A stretch of 64,000 bases of DNA from Enterobacter sp. CC120223-11 (GCF_900215375.1 NZ_OBEF01000007.1:1-64000); one strand, 5' to 3'; shown: positions 9,650-20,487, numbered from the stretch's first letter. Made by a program: numbers and translations. Notes: a model not told the origin generated them from the sequence alone.

Positions 9650-9665
9650 TGTTAGAATTTTAACA
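9650..9665 (+). promoter_or_regulatory. deoP1 -10 and DeoR operator O1
   Basis: TGTTAGAATTTTAACA matches the 16-bp E. coli DeoR operator (TGTTAGAATTCTAACA) at 15 of 16 positions. The TAGAAT within it serves as the -10 of deoP1, so DeoR bound here directly blocks initiation. DeoR is induced by deoxyribose-5-phosphate. The rest of the gap 9419-9649 holds no gene I can support. Confidence 0.85.
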
Positions 9666-9758
9666 TTGCAAGCCAGGCGCGCATCCCGATAACTGACGCA
9701 AACCGGCCTCGGTGTGGCGGAGATGCAGGGAAACCTACTGCCTTACCTGCGCTTGTTA

Positions 9759-9774
9759 AGTGATCTTAATCTCA
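9759..9774 (+). promoter_or_regulatory. deoP2 upstream CRP site (CRP-2)
   Basis: AGTGA-N6-TCTCA, four of five matches in each CRP half-site. Its centre (9766.5) is 53 bp from the centre of the downstream CRP site, the same spacing as the paired CRP sites at about -93 and -40 of E. coli deoP2. Confidence 0.7.
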
Positions 9775-9782
9775 CTATGGTC

Positions 9783-9796
9783 ATGCAAAATTGCAT
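9783..9796 (+). promoter_or_regulatory. Candidate CytR recognition site
   Basis: ATGCAAAATTGCAT is an inverted pair of TTGCAT half-sites, resembling the CytR octamer GTTGCATT. It sits between the two CRP sites, where CytR binds cooperatively with CRP in E. coli deoP2. CytR is released by cytidine. Confidence 0.6.
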
Positions 9797-9811
9797 GTGC
9801 ATTTCATTAAC

Positions 9812-9827
9812 TGTGATGAAGATCGAA
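9812..9827 (+). promoter_or_regulatory. deoP2 downstream CRP site (CRP-1)
   Basis: TGTGA-N6-TCGAA is centred at 9819.5, 40.5 bp before the predicted start point at 9860. This is a class II activator position, and the flanking sequence is close to E. coli deoP2. Confidence 0.75.
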
Positions 9828-9844
9828 GTGAAACGTCGGGTTGG

Positions 9845-9860
9845 TGTTAAAATAGTCACA
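9845..9860 (+). promoter_or_regulatory. deoP2 -10 and DeoR operator O2
   Basis: TGTTAAAATAGTCACA keeps 13 of 16 positions of the E. coli O2 operator. The TAAAAT at 9848-9853 is the deoP2 -10. O2 lies only 195 bp from O1 (centre to centre). Confidence 0.7.
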
Positions 9861-9894
9861 GACCCGCAAGGTAAAATTACACACCGGAGATAAC

Positions 9895-10674
9895 ATGACC
9901 GACTTAACTGCAAGCAGCCTGCGCGCGTTAAAACTGATGGATCTGACCACCCTGAACGATGATGACACCGACGCGAAAGTGATTGCGCTGTGCCATCAGG
10001 CGAAAACCCCGGTGGGCACAACCGCCGCCATCTGTATCTATCCGCGTTTTATCCCAATCGCGCGTAAGACTCTGAAAGAGCAGGGCACCCCGGACGTTCG
10101 CATCGCAACCGTCACCAACTTCCCGCACGGCAACGATGACATCGACATCGCGCTGGCAGAAACCAAAGCGGCTATCGCCTATGGCGCAGACGAAGTTGAC
10201 GTTGTGTTCCCTTACCGTGCGCTGATTGCGGGCAACGAGCAGGTCGGCTTTGACCTGGTGAAAGCCTGTAAAGACGCTTGTGCGGCGGCGAACGTGTTGC
10301 TGAAAGTGATCATCGAAACCGGTGAGCTGAAAGAAGAAGCGTTGATTCGTAAAGCATCTGAAATCTCCATCAAAGCGGGGGCAGACTTCATCAAAACCTC
10401 TACCGGTAAAGTACCGGTGAATGCGACGCCAGAAAGCGCGCGCATCATGATGGAAGTGATCCGCGATATGGGCGTAGAAAAAACCGTGGGCTTCAAACCT
10501 GCGGGCGGCGTGCGCACTGCTGAAGATGCGCAGGCGTTCCTGGCGATTGCCGATGAGCTGTTTGGTGCAGACTGGGCCGATGCCCGCCACTACCGCTTCG
10601 GCGCATCCAGCCTGCTGGCAAGCCTGCTGAAAGCGCTGGGCCACGGCGACGGCAAGAGCGCAAGCGCTTATTAA
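9895..10674 (+). CDS. deoC: Deoxyribose-phosphate aldolase
   Basis: 259 aa, the E. coli length. DERA cleaves 2-deoxyribose-5-phosphate to glyceraldehyde-3-phosphate and acetaldehyde, ending the deoxynucleoside breakdown route. The class I aldolase TIM barrel has its key residues: Asp102 (EVDVV), the Schiff-base Lys167 (FIKTSTGK) and Lys201 (GFKPAGG). It is the first gene of deoCABD, 34 nt after the predicted deoP2 start point, with CGGAGA as ribosome binding site. Repression by DeoR and CytR and activation by CRP are predicted from the upstream sites. Confidence 0.97.
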   Translation: MTDLTASSLRALKLMDLTTLNDDDTDAKVIALCHQAKTPVGTTAAICIYPRFIPIARKTLKEQGTPDVRIATVTNFPHGNDDIDIALAETKAAIAYGADEVDVVFPYRALIAGNEQVGFDLVKACKDACAAANVLLKVIIETGELKEEALIRKASEISIKAGADFIKTSTGKVPVNATPESARIMMEVIRDMGVEKTVGFKPAGGVRTAEDAQAFLAIADELFGADWADARHYRFGASSLLASLLKALGHGDGKSASAY

Positions 10675-10730
10675 TTCTCTTTTCGCGGCGGGTTTTCCGC
10701 CGCATTCAACCGGATTCCTCGGGGGTTACC

Positions 10731-12053
10731 GTGTTTCTCGCACAAGAAATTATTCGTAAAAAACGCGATGGTCACGCGCTGAGTGACGAAGAGATTCGCT
10801 TCTTCATCAACGGCATTCGTGATAACACCGTGTCCGAAGGGCAAATTGCTGCCCTGGCGATGACCATTTTCTTCCATGATATGTCCATGCCGGAGCGCGT
10901 CTCGCTGACGATGGCCATGCGGGATTCCGGTACGGTGCTCGACTGGAAAAGCCTGAATTTGAACGGTCCGATCGTCGACAAACACTCCACCGGCGGCGTG
11001 GGTGATGTCACTTCCCTGATGCTTGGCCCAATGGTGGCGGCCTGTGGCGGCTACATCCCGATGATCTCCGGCCGCGGCCTGGGGCATACCGGCGGTACGC
11101 TCGACAAACTGGAAGCGATCCCGGGCTTTGATATCTTCCCGGATGACAACCGTTTCCGCGAAATCATTAAGGACGTTGGCGTGGCGATCATCGGGCAGAC
11201 CAGCTCCCTCGCGCCTGCGGACAAACGTTTTTATGCCACCCGCGACATCACCGCGACGGTGGACTCCATCCCGCTGATTACCGCCTCCATTCTGGCGAAA
11301 AAACTCGCCGAAGGGCTGGATGCGTTGGTGATGGACGTCAAAGTGGGTAGCGGTGCCTTTATGCCGACCTACGAACTCTCTGCCGCGCTCGCCGAAGCGA
11401 TCGTTGGCGTCTCCAATGGCGCAGGCGTGCGCACCACGGCGCTGCTGACGGACATGAACCAGGTGCTGGCTTCCAGCGCGGGTAATGCAGTGGAAGTGCG
11501 TGAAGCGGTGCAGTTCCTGACGGGCGAATACCGTAACCCGCGCCTGCTGGACGTGACCATGGCGCTCTGCGTGGAGATGCTGATCTCCGGCCGTCTGGCG
11601 AAAGATGAAGCCGAAGCGCGGAGCAAACTGCAGGCGGTGCTCGACAACGGCAAAGCGGCGGAAATTTTTGGTCGTATGGTTGCCGCGCAGAAAGGCCCGA
11701 CCGACTTCGTCGAAAATTACGCGAAGTACCTGCCGACGGCGATGCTCAGCAAAGCCGTTTACGCCGATACGGAAGGCTTCGTATCCGCGATGGACACCCG
11801 TGCGCTCGGCATGGCCGTTGTGGCTATGGGCGGCGGTCGTCGTCAGGCCTCCGATGCATTGGACTACAGCGTGGGTTTCACCGACATGGCGCGTCTTGGC
11901 GACAGCGTTGACGGGCAGCGTCCGCTGGCGGTTATCCACGCCAAAGACGAAAATAGCTGGCAGGAAGCCGCCAAAGCGGTGAAAGCGGCAATTAAACTGG
12001 ACGATGCGGCACCGAAAGAAACGCCTACGGTCTATCGTCGAATCACTCAATAG
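10731..12053 (+). CDS. deoA: Thymidine phosphorylase
   Basis: 440 aa starting with GTG ([11 protein letters not shown]...), the same length as E. coli DeoA. It converts thymidine and phosphate to thymine and deoxyribose-1-phosphate. The phosphate/substrate loop KHSTGGVGD is at residues 84-92 and the family signature [16 protein letters not shown] follows. It lies 56 nt after deoC in the same operon. Its antisense strand also stays open for a long way, which I treat as a codon-bias artefact. Confidence 0.97.
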   Translation: MFLAQEIIRKKRDGHALSDEEIRFFINGIRDNTVSEGQIAALAMTIFFHDMSMPERVSLTMAMRDSGTVLDWKSLNLNGPIVDKHSTGGVGDVTSLMLGPMVAACGGYIPMISGRGLGHTGGTLDKLEAIPGFDIFPDDNRFREIIKDVGVAIIGQTSSLAPADKRFYATRDITATVDSIPLITASILAKKLAEGLDALVMDVKVGSGAFMPTYELSAALAEAIVGVSNGAGVRTTALLTDMNQVLASSAGNAVEVREAVQFLTGEYRNPRLLDVTMALCVEMLISGRLAKDEAEARSKLQAVLDNGKAAEIFGRMVAAQKGPTDFVENYAKYLPTAMLSKAVYADTEGFVSAMDTRALGMAVVAMGGGRRQASDALDYSVGFTDMARLGDSVDGQRPLAVIHAKDENSWQEAAKAVKAAIKLDDAAPKETPTVYRRITQ

Positions 12054-13328
<1,275 letters not shown>

Positions 13329-13334
13329 TGACAT

Positions 13335-13403
13335 TGCCCGGCGGCGCTTGCTTGCCGGGCGTACGGATTTGTAGGCCGGGTCAGGCATCGCCGCCCCCCG
13401 GCG
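13335..13403. repeat. REP pair (BIME) between deoB and deoD
   Basis: Two GC-rich palindromic units: TGCCCGGCGGCGCTTGCTTG..CGGGC (13335-13360) and, inverted, GTAGGCCGGGTCAGGC..CCCGGCG (13371-13403). The GTAGGCCGG and TGCCCGGCGGCGCT ends are typical enterobacterial REP sequence. Placed inside the operon, it may stabilise the upstream message. Confidence 0.8.
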
Positions 13404-13429
13404 TAACACAACGAATAAGGAAAATGAGA

Positions 13430-14149
13430 ATGGCAACCCCACACATTAACGCAGAAATGGGTGATTTCGCTGACGTCGTACTGATGCCAGGCGATCCGCT
13501 GCGTGCGAAGCATATTGCAGAAACTTTCCTCGAAGACGTGCGTGAAGTGAACAACGTGCGCGGCATGCTGGGCTTCACTGGTACCTACAAAGGCCGCAAA
13601 ATTTCCGTCATGGGCCACGGCATGGGCATCCCATCCTGCTCCATCTACACCAAAGAGCTGATCACCGATTTCGGCGTGAAGAAAATCATTCGTGTGGGCT
13701 CCTGCGGCGCCGTGCGTATGGACGTGAAGCTGCGTGATGTGGTTATCGGCATGGGTGCCTGCACCGATTCCAAAGTGAACCGCATGCGCTTTAAAGATCA
13801 CGATTTCGCGGCTATTGCTGACTTCGGCATGGTGCGTAACGCGGTCGACGCAGCGAAAGCGCTGGGCGTTGATGCGCGCGTCGGCAACATCTTCTCCGCA
13901 GACCTGTTCTACTCCCCGGACGGCGAAATGTTCGACGTCATGGAGAAGTACGGCATCCTGGGCGTGGAAATGGAAGCGGCTGGTATCTACGGCGTTGCCG
14001 CAGAGTTCGGTGCGAAAGCGCTGACCATCTGCACCGTCTCTGACCACATTCGTACCCACGAGCAGACCACCGCTGCGGAACGTCAGACGACCTTCAACGA
14101 CATGATCAAAATCGCGCTGGAATCCGTTCTGCTGGGCGATAAAGAGTAA
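13430..14149 (+). CDS. deoD: Purine-nucleoside phosphorylase DeoD-type
   Basis: 239 aa from the ATG at 13430 ([16 protein letters not shown]), the E. coli length; ATAAGGA precedes it. DeoD is the hexameric, broad-specificity enzyme that phosphorolyses (deoxy)inosine, guanosine and adenosine. Visible motifs are the MPGDPLRAK phosphate loop, RVGSCGAV, the GVEMEAAG ribose-binding motif and the catalytic Asp in TVSDHI. An in-frame reading runs back to the deoB stop but is mostly REP sequence. It is the last gene of the operon, followed by a strong terminator. Confidence 0.97.
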   Translation: MATPHINAEMGDFADVVLMPGDPLRAKHIAETFLEDVREVNNVRGMLGFTGTYKGRKISVMGHGMGIPSCSIYTKELITDFGVKKIIRVGSCGAVRMDVKLRDVVIGMGACTDSKVNRMRFKDHDFAAIADFGMVRNAVDAAKALGVDARVGNIFSADLFYSPDGEMFDVMEKYGILGVEMEAAGIYGVAAEFGAKALTICTVSDHIRTHEQTTAAERQTTFNDMIKIALESVLLGDKE

Positions 14150-14160
14150 GCATTACCCTG

Positions 14161-14186
14161 AGCCGGGATCCCTTCCCGGCTTTTTT
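14161..14186 (+). terminator. deoCABD terminator
   Basis: The stem AGCCGGGA / TCCCGGCT with a 5-nt loop is followed by a run of T interrupted by a single A, 12 nt after the deoD stop. Confidence 0.88.
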
Positions 14187-14543
14187 ATTTTTATTGTTCA
14201 ATACCCGCCGATTATTTCTCATTTTAATTTGTAATTAAACTAACGCTAAACCAACGGTGTAATAATATTGTGAGTAAAAGAAAAGTCATTCCGGAATGAC
14301 TCATTCCAGGCTCATGATTTTGCGGATATTTTTTACTGAATATCATTTGTATTTACTTTGTTATTGCCTGATTTCATCCGCCAGTGATATTGACTGTAAC
14401 GCCCGTCGAACTACCATGCGTCCTCAGACTTAGTGCGGCTATCCTCCGAAATACAATTTTCCGGCGGGAACGCTGCTGGTGATTAAATATATTCCGGCTA
14501 CTTTCGGAATAGTGTTTGTCGTGAACGACGAGTGAGAGACGTG
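14187..14543. other. AT-rich intergenic region
   Basis: About 350 bp, clearly richer in A and T than its surroundings. It contains short palindromes such as GTCATTCCGGAATGAC (14286-14301) but no gene I can support. In E. coli yjjJ lies at this point. The low GC continues into the following lipoprotein gene. Confidence 0.5.
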
Positions 14544-14867
14544 ATGAAAAAATATATTGTCCTGATGCTGGTAACCCTGCTGGCCGGGTGTTCGCATTAT
14601 GAGTGGGTGAAGCCGGGCTCAACGAATCAGCAGCGTGAAGTGGAAGAGACCTTCTGCAATGCTGACGCACTGAAAAACCTTCCACCTGATAATGTCGTCA
14701 GCAGTACTCACAGCAATAAGAAGAGTAAAAAGAAGGACGGCAAAACTTCAAACAGCGATGAAGATGTGGATTATTACACCCGGGATGCCAATGCTGATAG
14801 CCGCGATGTCCTGATCAAAAACTGCATGTACCAGAAGGGCTGGACGCAAATTGAGGTCGATCAGTAA
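14544..14867 (+). CDS. Putative small lipoprotein, function unknown
   Basis: 107 aa from the ATG at 14544; an in-frame GTG four codons upstream is possible. Residues 1-16 form a lipoprotein signal peptide with lipobox LLAGC, so Cys16 would be lipidated after cleavage by LspA. Ser at +2 suggests sorting to the outer membrane. The mature part is hydrophilic, with a lysine/serine-rich stretch (about residues 54-66) and two further Cys (near residues 38 and 94) that could form a disulfide. I do not recognise the family. It lies between deoD and lplA in an AT-rich patch, suggesting lineage-specific acquisition. Confidence 0.7.
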   Translation: MKKYIVLMLVTLLAGCSHYEWVKPGSTNQQREVEETFCNADALKNLPPDNVVSSTHSNKKSKKKDGKTSNSDEDVDYYTRDANADSRDVLIKNCMYQKGWTQIEVDQ

Positions 14868-14902
14868 GCGCCCATCCATCTTATTGCGGGGAACGCGGTC
14901 GA

Positions 14903-15919
14903 TTAGCGCACCGCACCCGCTACCCACGCAGACAGCTCCCGCAGCTCTTTTTCCTGTTCAGGAAACGCCCCGATTAACGCTTCACACTCCTGCTGCAACA
15001 CGTCGGCACGATACAGGCAGCCCTGCAAACCCGCGGCAAGCGCTTCCAGCGGGGCAGGGTTCAGGCTGTCGGTGAAGACCTGCGCGCGGGTAATGTGCCC
15101 TTTCTCCACGTCGAAGTGCAGTTCGACGCCGCCCCAGGTGAAGCGCTCATCCAGCAGGTGTGAAAAGGCTGGCGCCTGGCCAAAGTTCCACTCCCAGCTG
15201 CTCTGACGGGCAAAGGTTTCGGCGAAGTTTGGCAGGTCCGGCGTTTTATCAGGCGAAATCACTTCCGCTTCAACGCGTTCACCGTAATGGGTGAAGAAGG
15301 CCTCTGTTACGGCTTTGCTGATTTGCTCATGGGTCACGCCCGGCAGTAGCTCCACCAGGTTGGCCACGCGCCCGCGCACGGAGGTAATCCCTTTCGCCTG
15401 GAGCTTTTTCTTGTCCGGATTCAGGTAGTTTGCCAGGCGGCTGAGGTCTGCGTTCAGCAGCAGCGTGCCATGATGAAAGCCACGATCCATTGTTTCGCGG
15501 TAGGCGGAACCGGAAACTTTACGGTCGCCTTCGGCAGTTTTCACCACCAGGTCGTTACGCCCGGAGGCTTCCGCCGTGACGCCGAGAGCGTTCAGGGCGT
15601 TAAGCACTATCGAAGTGGAGATCGTTTTGTCGTATTCCGGCTTGCCTGCCATAAAGGTAAAGCAGGTGTTGCCGAGGTCGTGAAAGACCGCGCCGCCACC
15701 GCTGCTGCGGCGCGCCAGGCGGACGTTATCCTCTTCCATCCGCCGGGTGTTGCACTCCTTCCACGGGTTTTGCGCCCGGCCAATGACCACGGTATCGGCG
15801 TTACGCCACAGGAACAGCACGCGCTGGGTGGCGGGCATCTGGCGGAAAATGCACTCCTCCACCGCCAGGTTGAACCAGGGATCGTATGAGTCAGAGATAA
15901 GCAGGCGCAGCGTCGACAT
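14903..15919 (-). CDS. lplA: Lipoate-protein ligase A
   Basis: 338 aa, the E. coli length. LplA activates free lipoate with ATP and attaches it to the E2 subunits of the 2-oxo-acid dehydrogenases and to GcvH. The N-terminal catalytic domain has the [12 protein letters not shown] lipoyl-AMP loop and the KVSGSAYR segment with the catalytic lysine; the C-terminal small domain is present. It runs leftward, with smp starting its own unit 36 nt upstream, so the two are probably co-transcribed. Confidence 0.96.
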   Translation of the reverse strand: MSTLRLLISDSYDPWFNLAVEECIFRQMPATQRVLFLWRNADTVVIGRAQNPWKECNTRRMEEDNVRLARRSSGGGAVFHDLGNTCFTFMAGKPEYDKTISTSIVLNALNALGVTAEASGRNDLVVKTAEGDRKVSGSAYRETMDRGFHHGTLLLNADLSRLANYLNPDKKKLQAKGITSVRGRVANLVELLPGVTHEQISKAVTEAFFTHYGERVEAEVISPDKTPDLPNFAETFARQSSWEWNFGQAPAFSHLLDERFTWGGVELHFDVEKGHITRAQVFTDSLNPAPLEALAAGLQGCLYRADVLQQECEALIGAFPEQEKELRELSAWVAGAVR

Positions 15920-15955
15920 AGCAGATTTCCTTTCTTTAATGATTCAGCCAATTTA

Positions 15956-16603
15956 TCACTTATTCGGCTTCTCGCCCTCATCCTCTTCGGGAACGGATTT
16001 GTTTGCCGTCAGCAGGAACGGCGACTGCTGCCAGCGGGTGCGTTTGCCCCGGAGCAGCGTGCGGGCCAGCACTACGCCGATGGCCAGGGAAAGCAGCAGC
16101 ATCAGGCGCAGAATATTGGTGGTGTTATCCACCTGTTTGGCCTCGGTTGCCAGCGTATGCGTGTCCAGCGTCAGGCGGAGATAGCCGAGAGGTTCATTCT
16201 TCCCCTGAATGGGTTCGACAATCTGCTGGTTGAAGTAGCCCCCGGCTTTTTTGCCGTCGAGCGCCAGCCTGTCGCGAACAGCCACGCTTTCACCGCTGTG
16301 GGTGATCAGGTTACCTTCTTCGTCATAAACGCTGGCGTCCAGCAGGCGGCTGTTGGTGGTCAACTGCGTCAGCAACTGATTGATCTTCTTCTCATCCGGC
16401 GTTTCTGAACGCATCAACGGCGCAAGGTTCAGCGTGACCTGATGGGCGAGGGAGCGGGCCAGCTCTTCCATCTGTGGATTGCGCTGCCGCTGGTGGTTTT
16501 GACTAAACCACGACGCGCCCTGCATCAGGGCCACCAGCAGGGCAAGACAGATAAGGACGATCACCGCCCGATGCAGCCGAAATTTCAGTTTTGCGCGAAC
16601 CAT
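15956..16603 (-). CDS. smp: Inner-membrane protein Smp (YtjB)
   Basis: 215 aa with two transmembrane segments (about residues 11-31 and 165-182) enclosing a domain of about 130 residues that should be periplasmic, the layout of the SMP_2 family. E. coli Smp is a membrane protein of unknown function first noted beside serB. It is divergent from serB (105 bp between starts) and precedes lplA. Confidence 0.9.
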   Translation of the reverse strand: MVRAKLKFRLHRAVIVLICLALLVALMQGASWFSQNHQRQRNPQMEELARSLAHQVTLNLAPLMRSETPDEKKINQLLTQLTTNSRLLDASVYDEEGNLITHSGESVAVRDRLALDGKKAGGYFNQQIVEPIQGKNEPLGYLRLTLDTHTLATEAKQVDNTTNILRLMLLLSLAIGVVLARTLLRGKRTRWQQSPFLLTANKSVPEEDEGEKPNK

Positions 16604-16707
16604 ATTCCACCTTTGAAAATTTGCAGCTTAATGTTGCCAGAAGCGCTGGATACAGGGTAGCCTCATGCGTTATTTTCCTGGCCAAATCTCGATTAACTGG
16701 AGCTGTA

Positions 16708-17679
16708 ATGCCGAACAGTCTGACCTGGTGCGACCTGCCCGATGATGTCTCTTTATGGCCTGGGCTGCCGCTGTCCTTGAGCGGTGATGAAGTGATGCCG
16801 CTGGATTACCACGCCGGACGCAGCGGCTGGCTGCTGTATGGCCGTCAACTCGACAAACAGCGCCTGACGGATTATCAGCACAGGCTGGGTGCCGCGATGG
16901 TGATCGTCGCCGCCTGGTGCGTTGAAGAGTATCAGGTTATCCGCCTGGCAGGATCGTTGACGCCACGCGCAACGCGTCTGGCGCACGATGCCGGGTTCGA
17001 CGTCGCGCCATTGGGCAAAATTCCGCACCTGCGCACGCCAGGCCTGCTGGTGATGGACATGGATTCCACCGCAATCCAGATAGAGTGCATCGACGAAATC
17101 GCCAAACTGGCGGGCACCGGTGAGCTGGTGTCTGAAGTGACCGAGCGTGCGATGCGCGGTGAGCTTGATTTCACCGCCAGTTTGCGCCAGCGAGTCGCCA
17201 CCCTGAAAGGAGCCGATGCGGACATTCTGCGTCAGGTTCGCGACACGCTGCCGCTGATGCCGGGCCTGGTGCCGCTGGTGCTGAAGCTGGAAACGCTGGG
17301 CTGGAAGGTGGCAATTGCCTCCGGCGGCTTTACCTTCTTCGCCGATTATCTGCGTGAAAAGCTGCGCCTGACGGCGGCGGTGGCGAATGAACTGGAGATC
17401 CGCGACGGCGTGCTGACCGGCAACGTGACCGGTGATATCGTCGACGCACAGTACAAAGCCCGCACCCTGAAATCTCTGGCCGAAAGCCATGAAATTCCGC
17501 TGACGCAAACCGTGGCGATTGGCGATGGCGCCAACGACCTGCCGATGATCAAAGCGGCCGGGCTCGGTATTGCGTACCATGCCAAACCAAAAGTGAACGA
17601 GCAGACGGAAATCACCATCCGTCACGCTGACCTGATGGGCGTGTTCTGCATCCTGTCCGGCAGTCTGAATCAAAAGTAA
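16708..17679 (+). CDS. serB: Phosphoserine phosphatase
   Basis: 323 aa from the ATG at 16708 (MPNSLTWCDLPDD), one residue longer than in E. coli; a longer upstream reading overlaps the smp leader and is rejected. It catalyses the last step of serine synthesis, phosphoserine to serine. HAD motifs: DMDST with Asp117/Asp119, ASGGF (motif II) and GDGANDLPMI (motif IV), preceded by an N-terminal ACT-like region. radA starts 14 nt later, as in E. coli, giving a serB-radA-nadR series. Confidence 0.96.
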   Translation: MPNSLTWCDLPDDVSLWPGLPLSLSGDEVMPLDYHAGRSGWLLYGRQLDKQRLTDYQHRLGAAMVIVAAWCVEEYQVIRLAGSLTPRATRLAHDAGFDVAPLGKIPHLRTPGLLVMDMDSTAIQIECIDEIAKLAGTGELVSEVTERAMRGELDFTASLRQRVATLKGADADILRQVRDTLPLMPGLVPLVLKLETLGWKVAIASGGFTFFADYLREKLRLTAAVANELEIRDGVLTGNVTGDIVDAQYKARTLKSLAESHEIPLTQTVAIGDGANDLPMIKAAGLGIAYHAKPKVNEQTEITIRHADLMGVFCILSGSLNQK

Positions 17680-17693
17680 TGATGAGGTAACCC

Positions 17694-19076
17694 GTGGCGA
17701 AAGCACCGAAACGCGCCTTTGTCTGTAATGAATGCGGCGCGGATTATCCGCGCTGGCAGGGGCAGTGCAGTGCCTGTCATGCCTGGAACACTATCACCGA
17801 AATGCGCATTGCCGCCTCGCCCGTTGTGGCGCGCAATGAGCGCCTGACCGGCTACGCCGGGGCAACGGGTGGTTCAAAGGTTCAGAAGCTCTCTGAAATC
17901 AGCCTTGAAGAACTGCCACGCTTTTCCAGCGGCTTTAAAGAGTTCGACCGCGTACTCGGCGGCGGCGTCGTGCCGGGCAGCGCCATTCTGATTGGCGGCA
18001 ACCCGGGCGCAGGGAAGTCCACTCTGCTGCTGCAAACGCTCTGCAAGCTCAGCGAGCAGATGAAAACCCTGTACGTCACCGGCGAGGAATCTTTGCAGCA
18101 GGTGGCGATGCGCGCGCACCGTCTCGGGCTGCCTGCGGCGAATCTGAATATGCTGTCTGAAACCAGCATCGAACAGATTTGCCAGATTGCCGAAGAAGAG
18201 CAGCCGAAACTGATGGTGATCGACTCCATCCAGGTGATGCACATGGCTGACGTGCAGTCTTCTCCCGGCAGCGTGGCGCAGGTGCGTGAAAGTGCCGCTT
18301 ATCTGACGCGTTTCGCCAAAACTCGCGGCGTGGCGATTATTATGGTCGGCCACGTCACCAAAGACGGATCGCTGGCGGGGCCCAAAGTGCTGGAGCACTG
18401 CATCGACTGCTCCGTGCTGCTCGACGGCGATGCCGACTCCCGCTTCCGCACCTTGCGCAGCCATAAAAACCGCTTTGGTGCGGTGAATGAGCTTGGCGTG
18501 TTTGCGATGACGGAGCAGGGCCTGCGCGAAGTCAGCAACCCTTCAGCCATCTTCCTGAGCCGTGGCGATGAAGTTACCTCCGGCAGTTCGGTGATGGTTG
18601 TCTGGGAAGGCACGCGGCCGTTACTCGTCGAGATTCAGGCGCTGGTCGATCAGTCGATGATGGGCAACCCTCGCCGCGTGGCGGTTGGGCTTGAGCAGAA
18701 CCGTTTGTCTATTCTGCTGGCGGTGCTGCACCGTCACGGTGGTTTGCAGATGTTCGACCAGGACGTTTTCGTCAACGTGGTTGGCGGCGTGAAGGTCACT
18801 GAAACCAGCGCCGACCTGGCGCTGCTGATGGCGATGGTCTCCAGCCTGCGCGACAGGCCGCTGCCGCAGGATCTGGTGGTGTTTGGTGAGGTCGGCCTTT
18901 CCGGCGAAATTCGCCCGGTGCCGAGCGGCCAGGAGCGTATCTCCGAAGCCGCCAAGCACGGCTTTAAGCGAGCGATCGTGCCCGCCGCCAATGTGCCGAA
19001 GAAAGTGCCGGAAGGAATGAAGGTCTTCGGCGTGAAAAAGCTTTCCGATGCACTAAACGTCTTCGACGACTTATAA
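17694..19076 (+). CDS. radA: DNA repair protein RadA (Sms)
   Basis: 460 aa starting with GTG, the E. coli length. RadA is a RecA-like ATPase that drives branch migration of recombination intermediates. Domains in order: zinc finger with Cys11, Cys14, Cys25 and Cys28; Walker A GGNPGAGKST at residues 101-110; the RadA-specific KNRFG motif; and a C-terminal Lon-protease-like domain. It lies between serB and nadR on the same strand. Confidence 0.96.
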   Translation: MAKAPKRAFVCNECGADYPRWQGQCSACHAWNTITEMRIAASPVVARNERLTGYAGATGGSKVQKLSEISLEELPRFSSGFKEFDRVLGGGVVPGSAILIGGNPGAGKSTLLLQTLCKLSEQMKTLYVTGEESLQQVAMRAHRLGLPAANLNMLSETSIEQICQIAEEEQPKLMVIDSIQVMHMADVQSSPGSVAQVRESAAYLTRFAKTRGVAIIMVGHVTKDGSLAGPKVLEHCIDCSVLLDGDADSRFRTLRSHKNRFGAVNELGVFAMTEQGLREVSNPSAIFLSRGDEVTSGSSVMVVWEGTRPLLVEIQALVDQSMMGNPRRVAVGLEQNRLSILLAVLHRHGGLQMFDQDVFVNVVGGVKVTETSADLALLMAMVSSLRDRPLPQDLVVFGEVGLSGEIRPVPSGQERISEAAKHGFKRAIVPAANVPKKVPEGMKVFGVKKLSDALNVFDDL

Positions 19077-19141
19077 TTATTGCTCTATCCCTTTTGGCGG
19101 GTGGCGCAAAGCTTACCCGCCCTATCCAGCAGGAGGCTTCT

Positions 19142-20374
19142 TTGTCATCATTCGATTACATCAAAACCGCGATCCGTCAGAAGGGCTGCACATTGCAGCA
19201 GGTGGCGGACGCCAGCGGGATGACGAAGGGCTATCTGAGCCAGCTGCTGAACGCCAAAATCAAAAGCCCGAGCGCGCAGAAGCTCGAAGCCCTGCACCGT
19301 TTTCTGGGCCTGGAGTTTCCGCGCCAGCAGAAAAATATTGGCGTGGTGTTCGGTAAGTTCTACCCGTTGCATACCGGGCATATCTATCTTATCCAGCGCG
19401 CTGTAAGCCAGGTCGATGAGCTGCACATCATCATGGGCTATGACGAAAAGCGCGACCGCGAGCTGTTCGAGGACAGCGCGATGTCACAGCAGCCGACGGT
19501 TTCAGATCGCCTGCGCTGGCTATTGCAGACCTTCAAATATCAGAAAAACATCCGTATTCATGCCTTTAACGAAGAGGGCATGGAGCCCTATCCGCACGGC
19601 TGGGACGTGTGGAGCAATGGCGTCAAAGCGTTTATGGAAGAGAAGGGCATTCAGCCGAACACAATTTACACCTCCGAAGAGGCTGATGCGGCGCAGTTTA
19701 GCGAACATCTGGGTACTGAAACGGTGCTCATCGACCCGCAGCGGACGTTTATGAGCATCAGCGGCGCGCAAATTCGTGAGAACCCGTCGCGCTACTGGGA
19801 GTACATTCCGACCGAAGTGAAGCCGTTTTTTGTGCGCACGGTGGCGATTCTGGGTGGCGAATCGAGCGGTAAATCAACGCTGGTGAACAAGCTCGCCAAC
19901 ATCTTCAACACCACCAGCGCCTGGGAGTACGGGCGGGATTACGTCTTCTCCCACCTCGGCGGCGATGAAATGGCGTTACAGTATTCCGACTATGACAAAA
20001 TCGCGCTGGGCCACGCACAGTACATTGATTTTGCGGTGAAATACGCCAACAAAGTGGCGTTTATCGACACCGATTTTGTCACCACTCAGGCGTTCTGTAA
20101 GAAGTACGAAGGCCGCGAACATCCGTTCGTGCAGGCGCTGATTGATGAATACCGCTTCGACCTGGTTATCGTGCTGGAAAATAACACCCCGTGGGTCGCC
20201 GATGGCCTGCGCAGTCTGGGGAGTTCCGTCGACAGACGAGAGTTCCAGACGATGCTGGTGGAGATGCTGGATGCGAATAACATCGACTACGTTCACGTTG
20301 AAGAGTCGGACTACGATGCCCGGTTCCTGCGCTGCGTGGAACTGGTGAAGCAGATGATGGGCGAACAGGGGTAG
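19142..20374 (+). CDS. nadR: Trifunctional NAD regulator / NMN adenylyltransferase / ribosylnicotinamide kinase
   Basis: 410 aa from the TTG at 19142, which follows a perfect AGGAGG (19131-19136) by 5 nt and gives the E. coli N-terminus and length. Domains: N-terminal helix-turn-helix (about 15-45) that represses NAD biosynthesis genes; nucleotidylyltransferase domain with GKFYPLHTGH at 71-80; and C-terminal ribosylnicotinamide kinase with Walker A GGESSGKST at 238-246. It ends in a bidirectional terminator shared with ettA. Confidence 0.96.
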   Translation: MSSFDYIKTAIRQKGCTLQQVADASGMTKGYLSQLLNAKIKSPSAQKLEALHRFLGLEFPRQQKNIGVVFGKFYPLHTGHIYLIQRAVSQVDELHIIMGYDEKRDRELFEDSAMSQQPTVSDRLRWLLQTFKYQKNIRIHAFNEEGMEPYPHGWDVWSNGVKAFMEEKGIQPNTIYTSEEADAAQFSEHLGTETVLIDPQRTFMSISGAQIRENPSRYWEYIPTEVKPFFVRTVAILGGESSGKSTLVNKLANIFNTTSAWEYGRDYVFSHLGGDEMALQYSDYDKIALGHAQYIDFAVKYANKVAFIDTDFVTTQAFCKKYEGREHPFVQALIDEYRFDLVIVLENNTPWVADGLRSLGSSVDRREFQTMLVEMLDANNIDYVHVEESDYDARFLRCVELVKQMMGEQG

Positions 20375-20424
20375 ACCTCACCTCTGCGGCTCGATGCCTG
20401 TACGGCCTGATGCCCTCACCCCGA

Positions 20425-20446
20425 CCCTCTCCCACTGGGAGAGGGA
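20425..20446. repeat. Short intergenic palindrome
   Basis: CCCTCTCCCACTGGGAGAGGG forms a tight hairpin, preceded by CCCTCACCCCGA. This resembles a short GC-rich repeat often seen between genes of Enterobacter and Klebsiella. It lies just before the nadR/ettA terminator. Confidence 0.5.
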
Positions 20447-20456
20447 GCAACCATTA

Positions 20457-20482
20457 AAAAAGGCAACTTACGTTGCCTTTTT
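20457..20482. terminator. Bidirectional terminator nadR / ettA
   Basis: A perfect 11-bp stem AAAAAGGCAAC / GTTGCCTTTTT with a TTAC loop. A runs on one side and T runs on the other serve both converging genes. Confidence 0.92.
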
Positions 20483-20487
20483 GCTGT

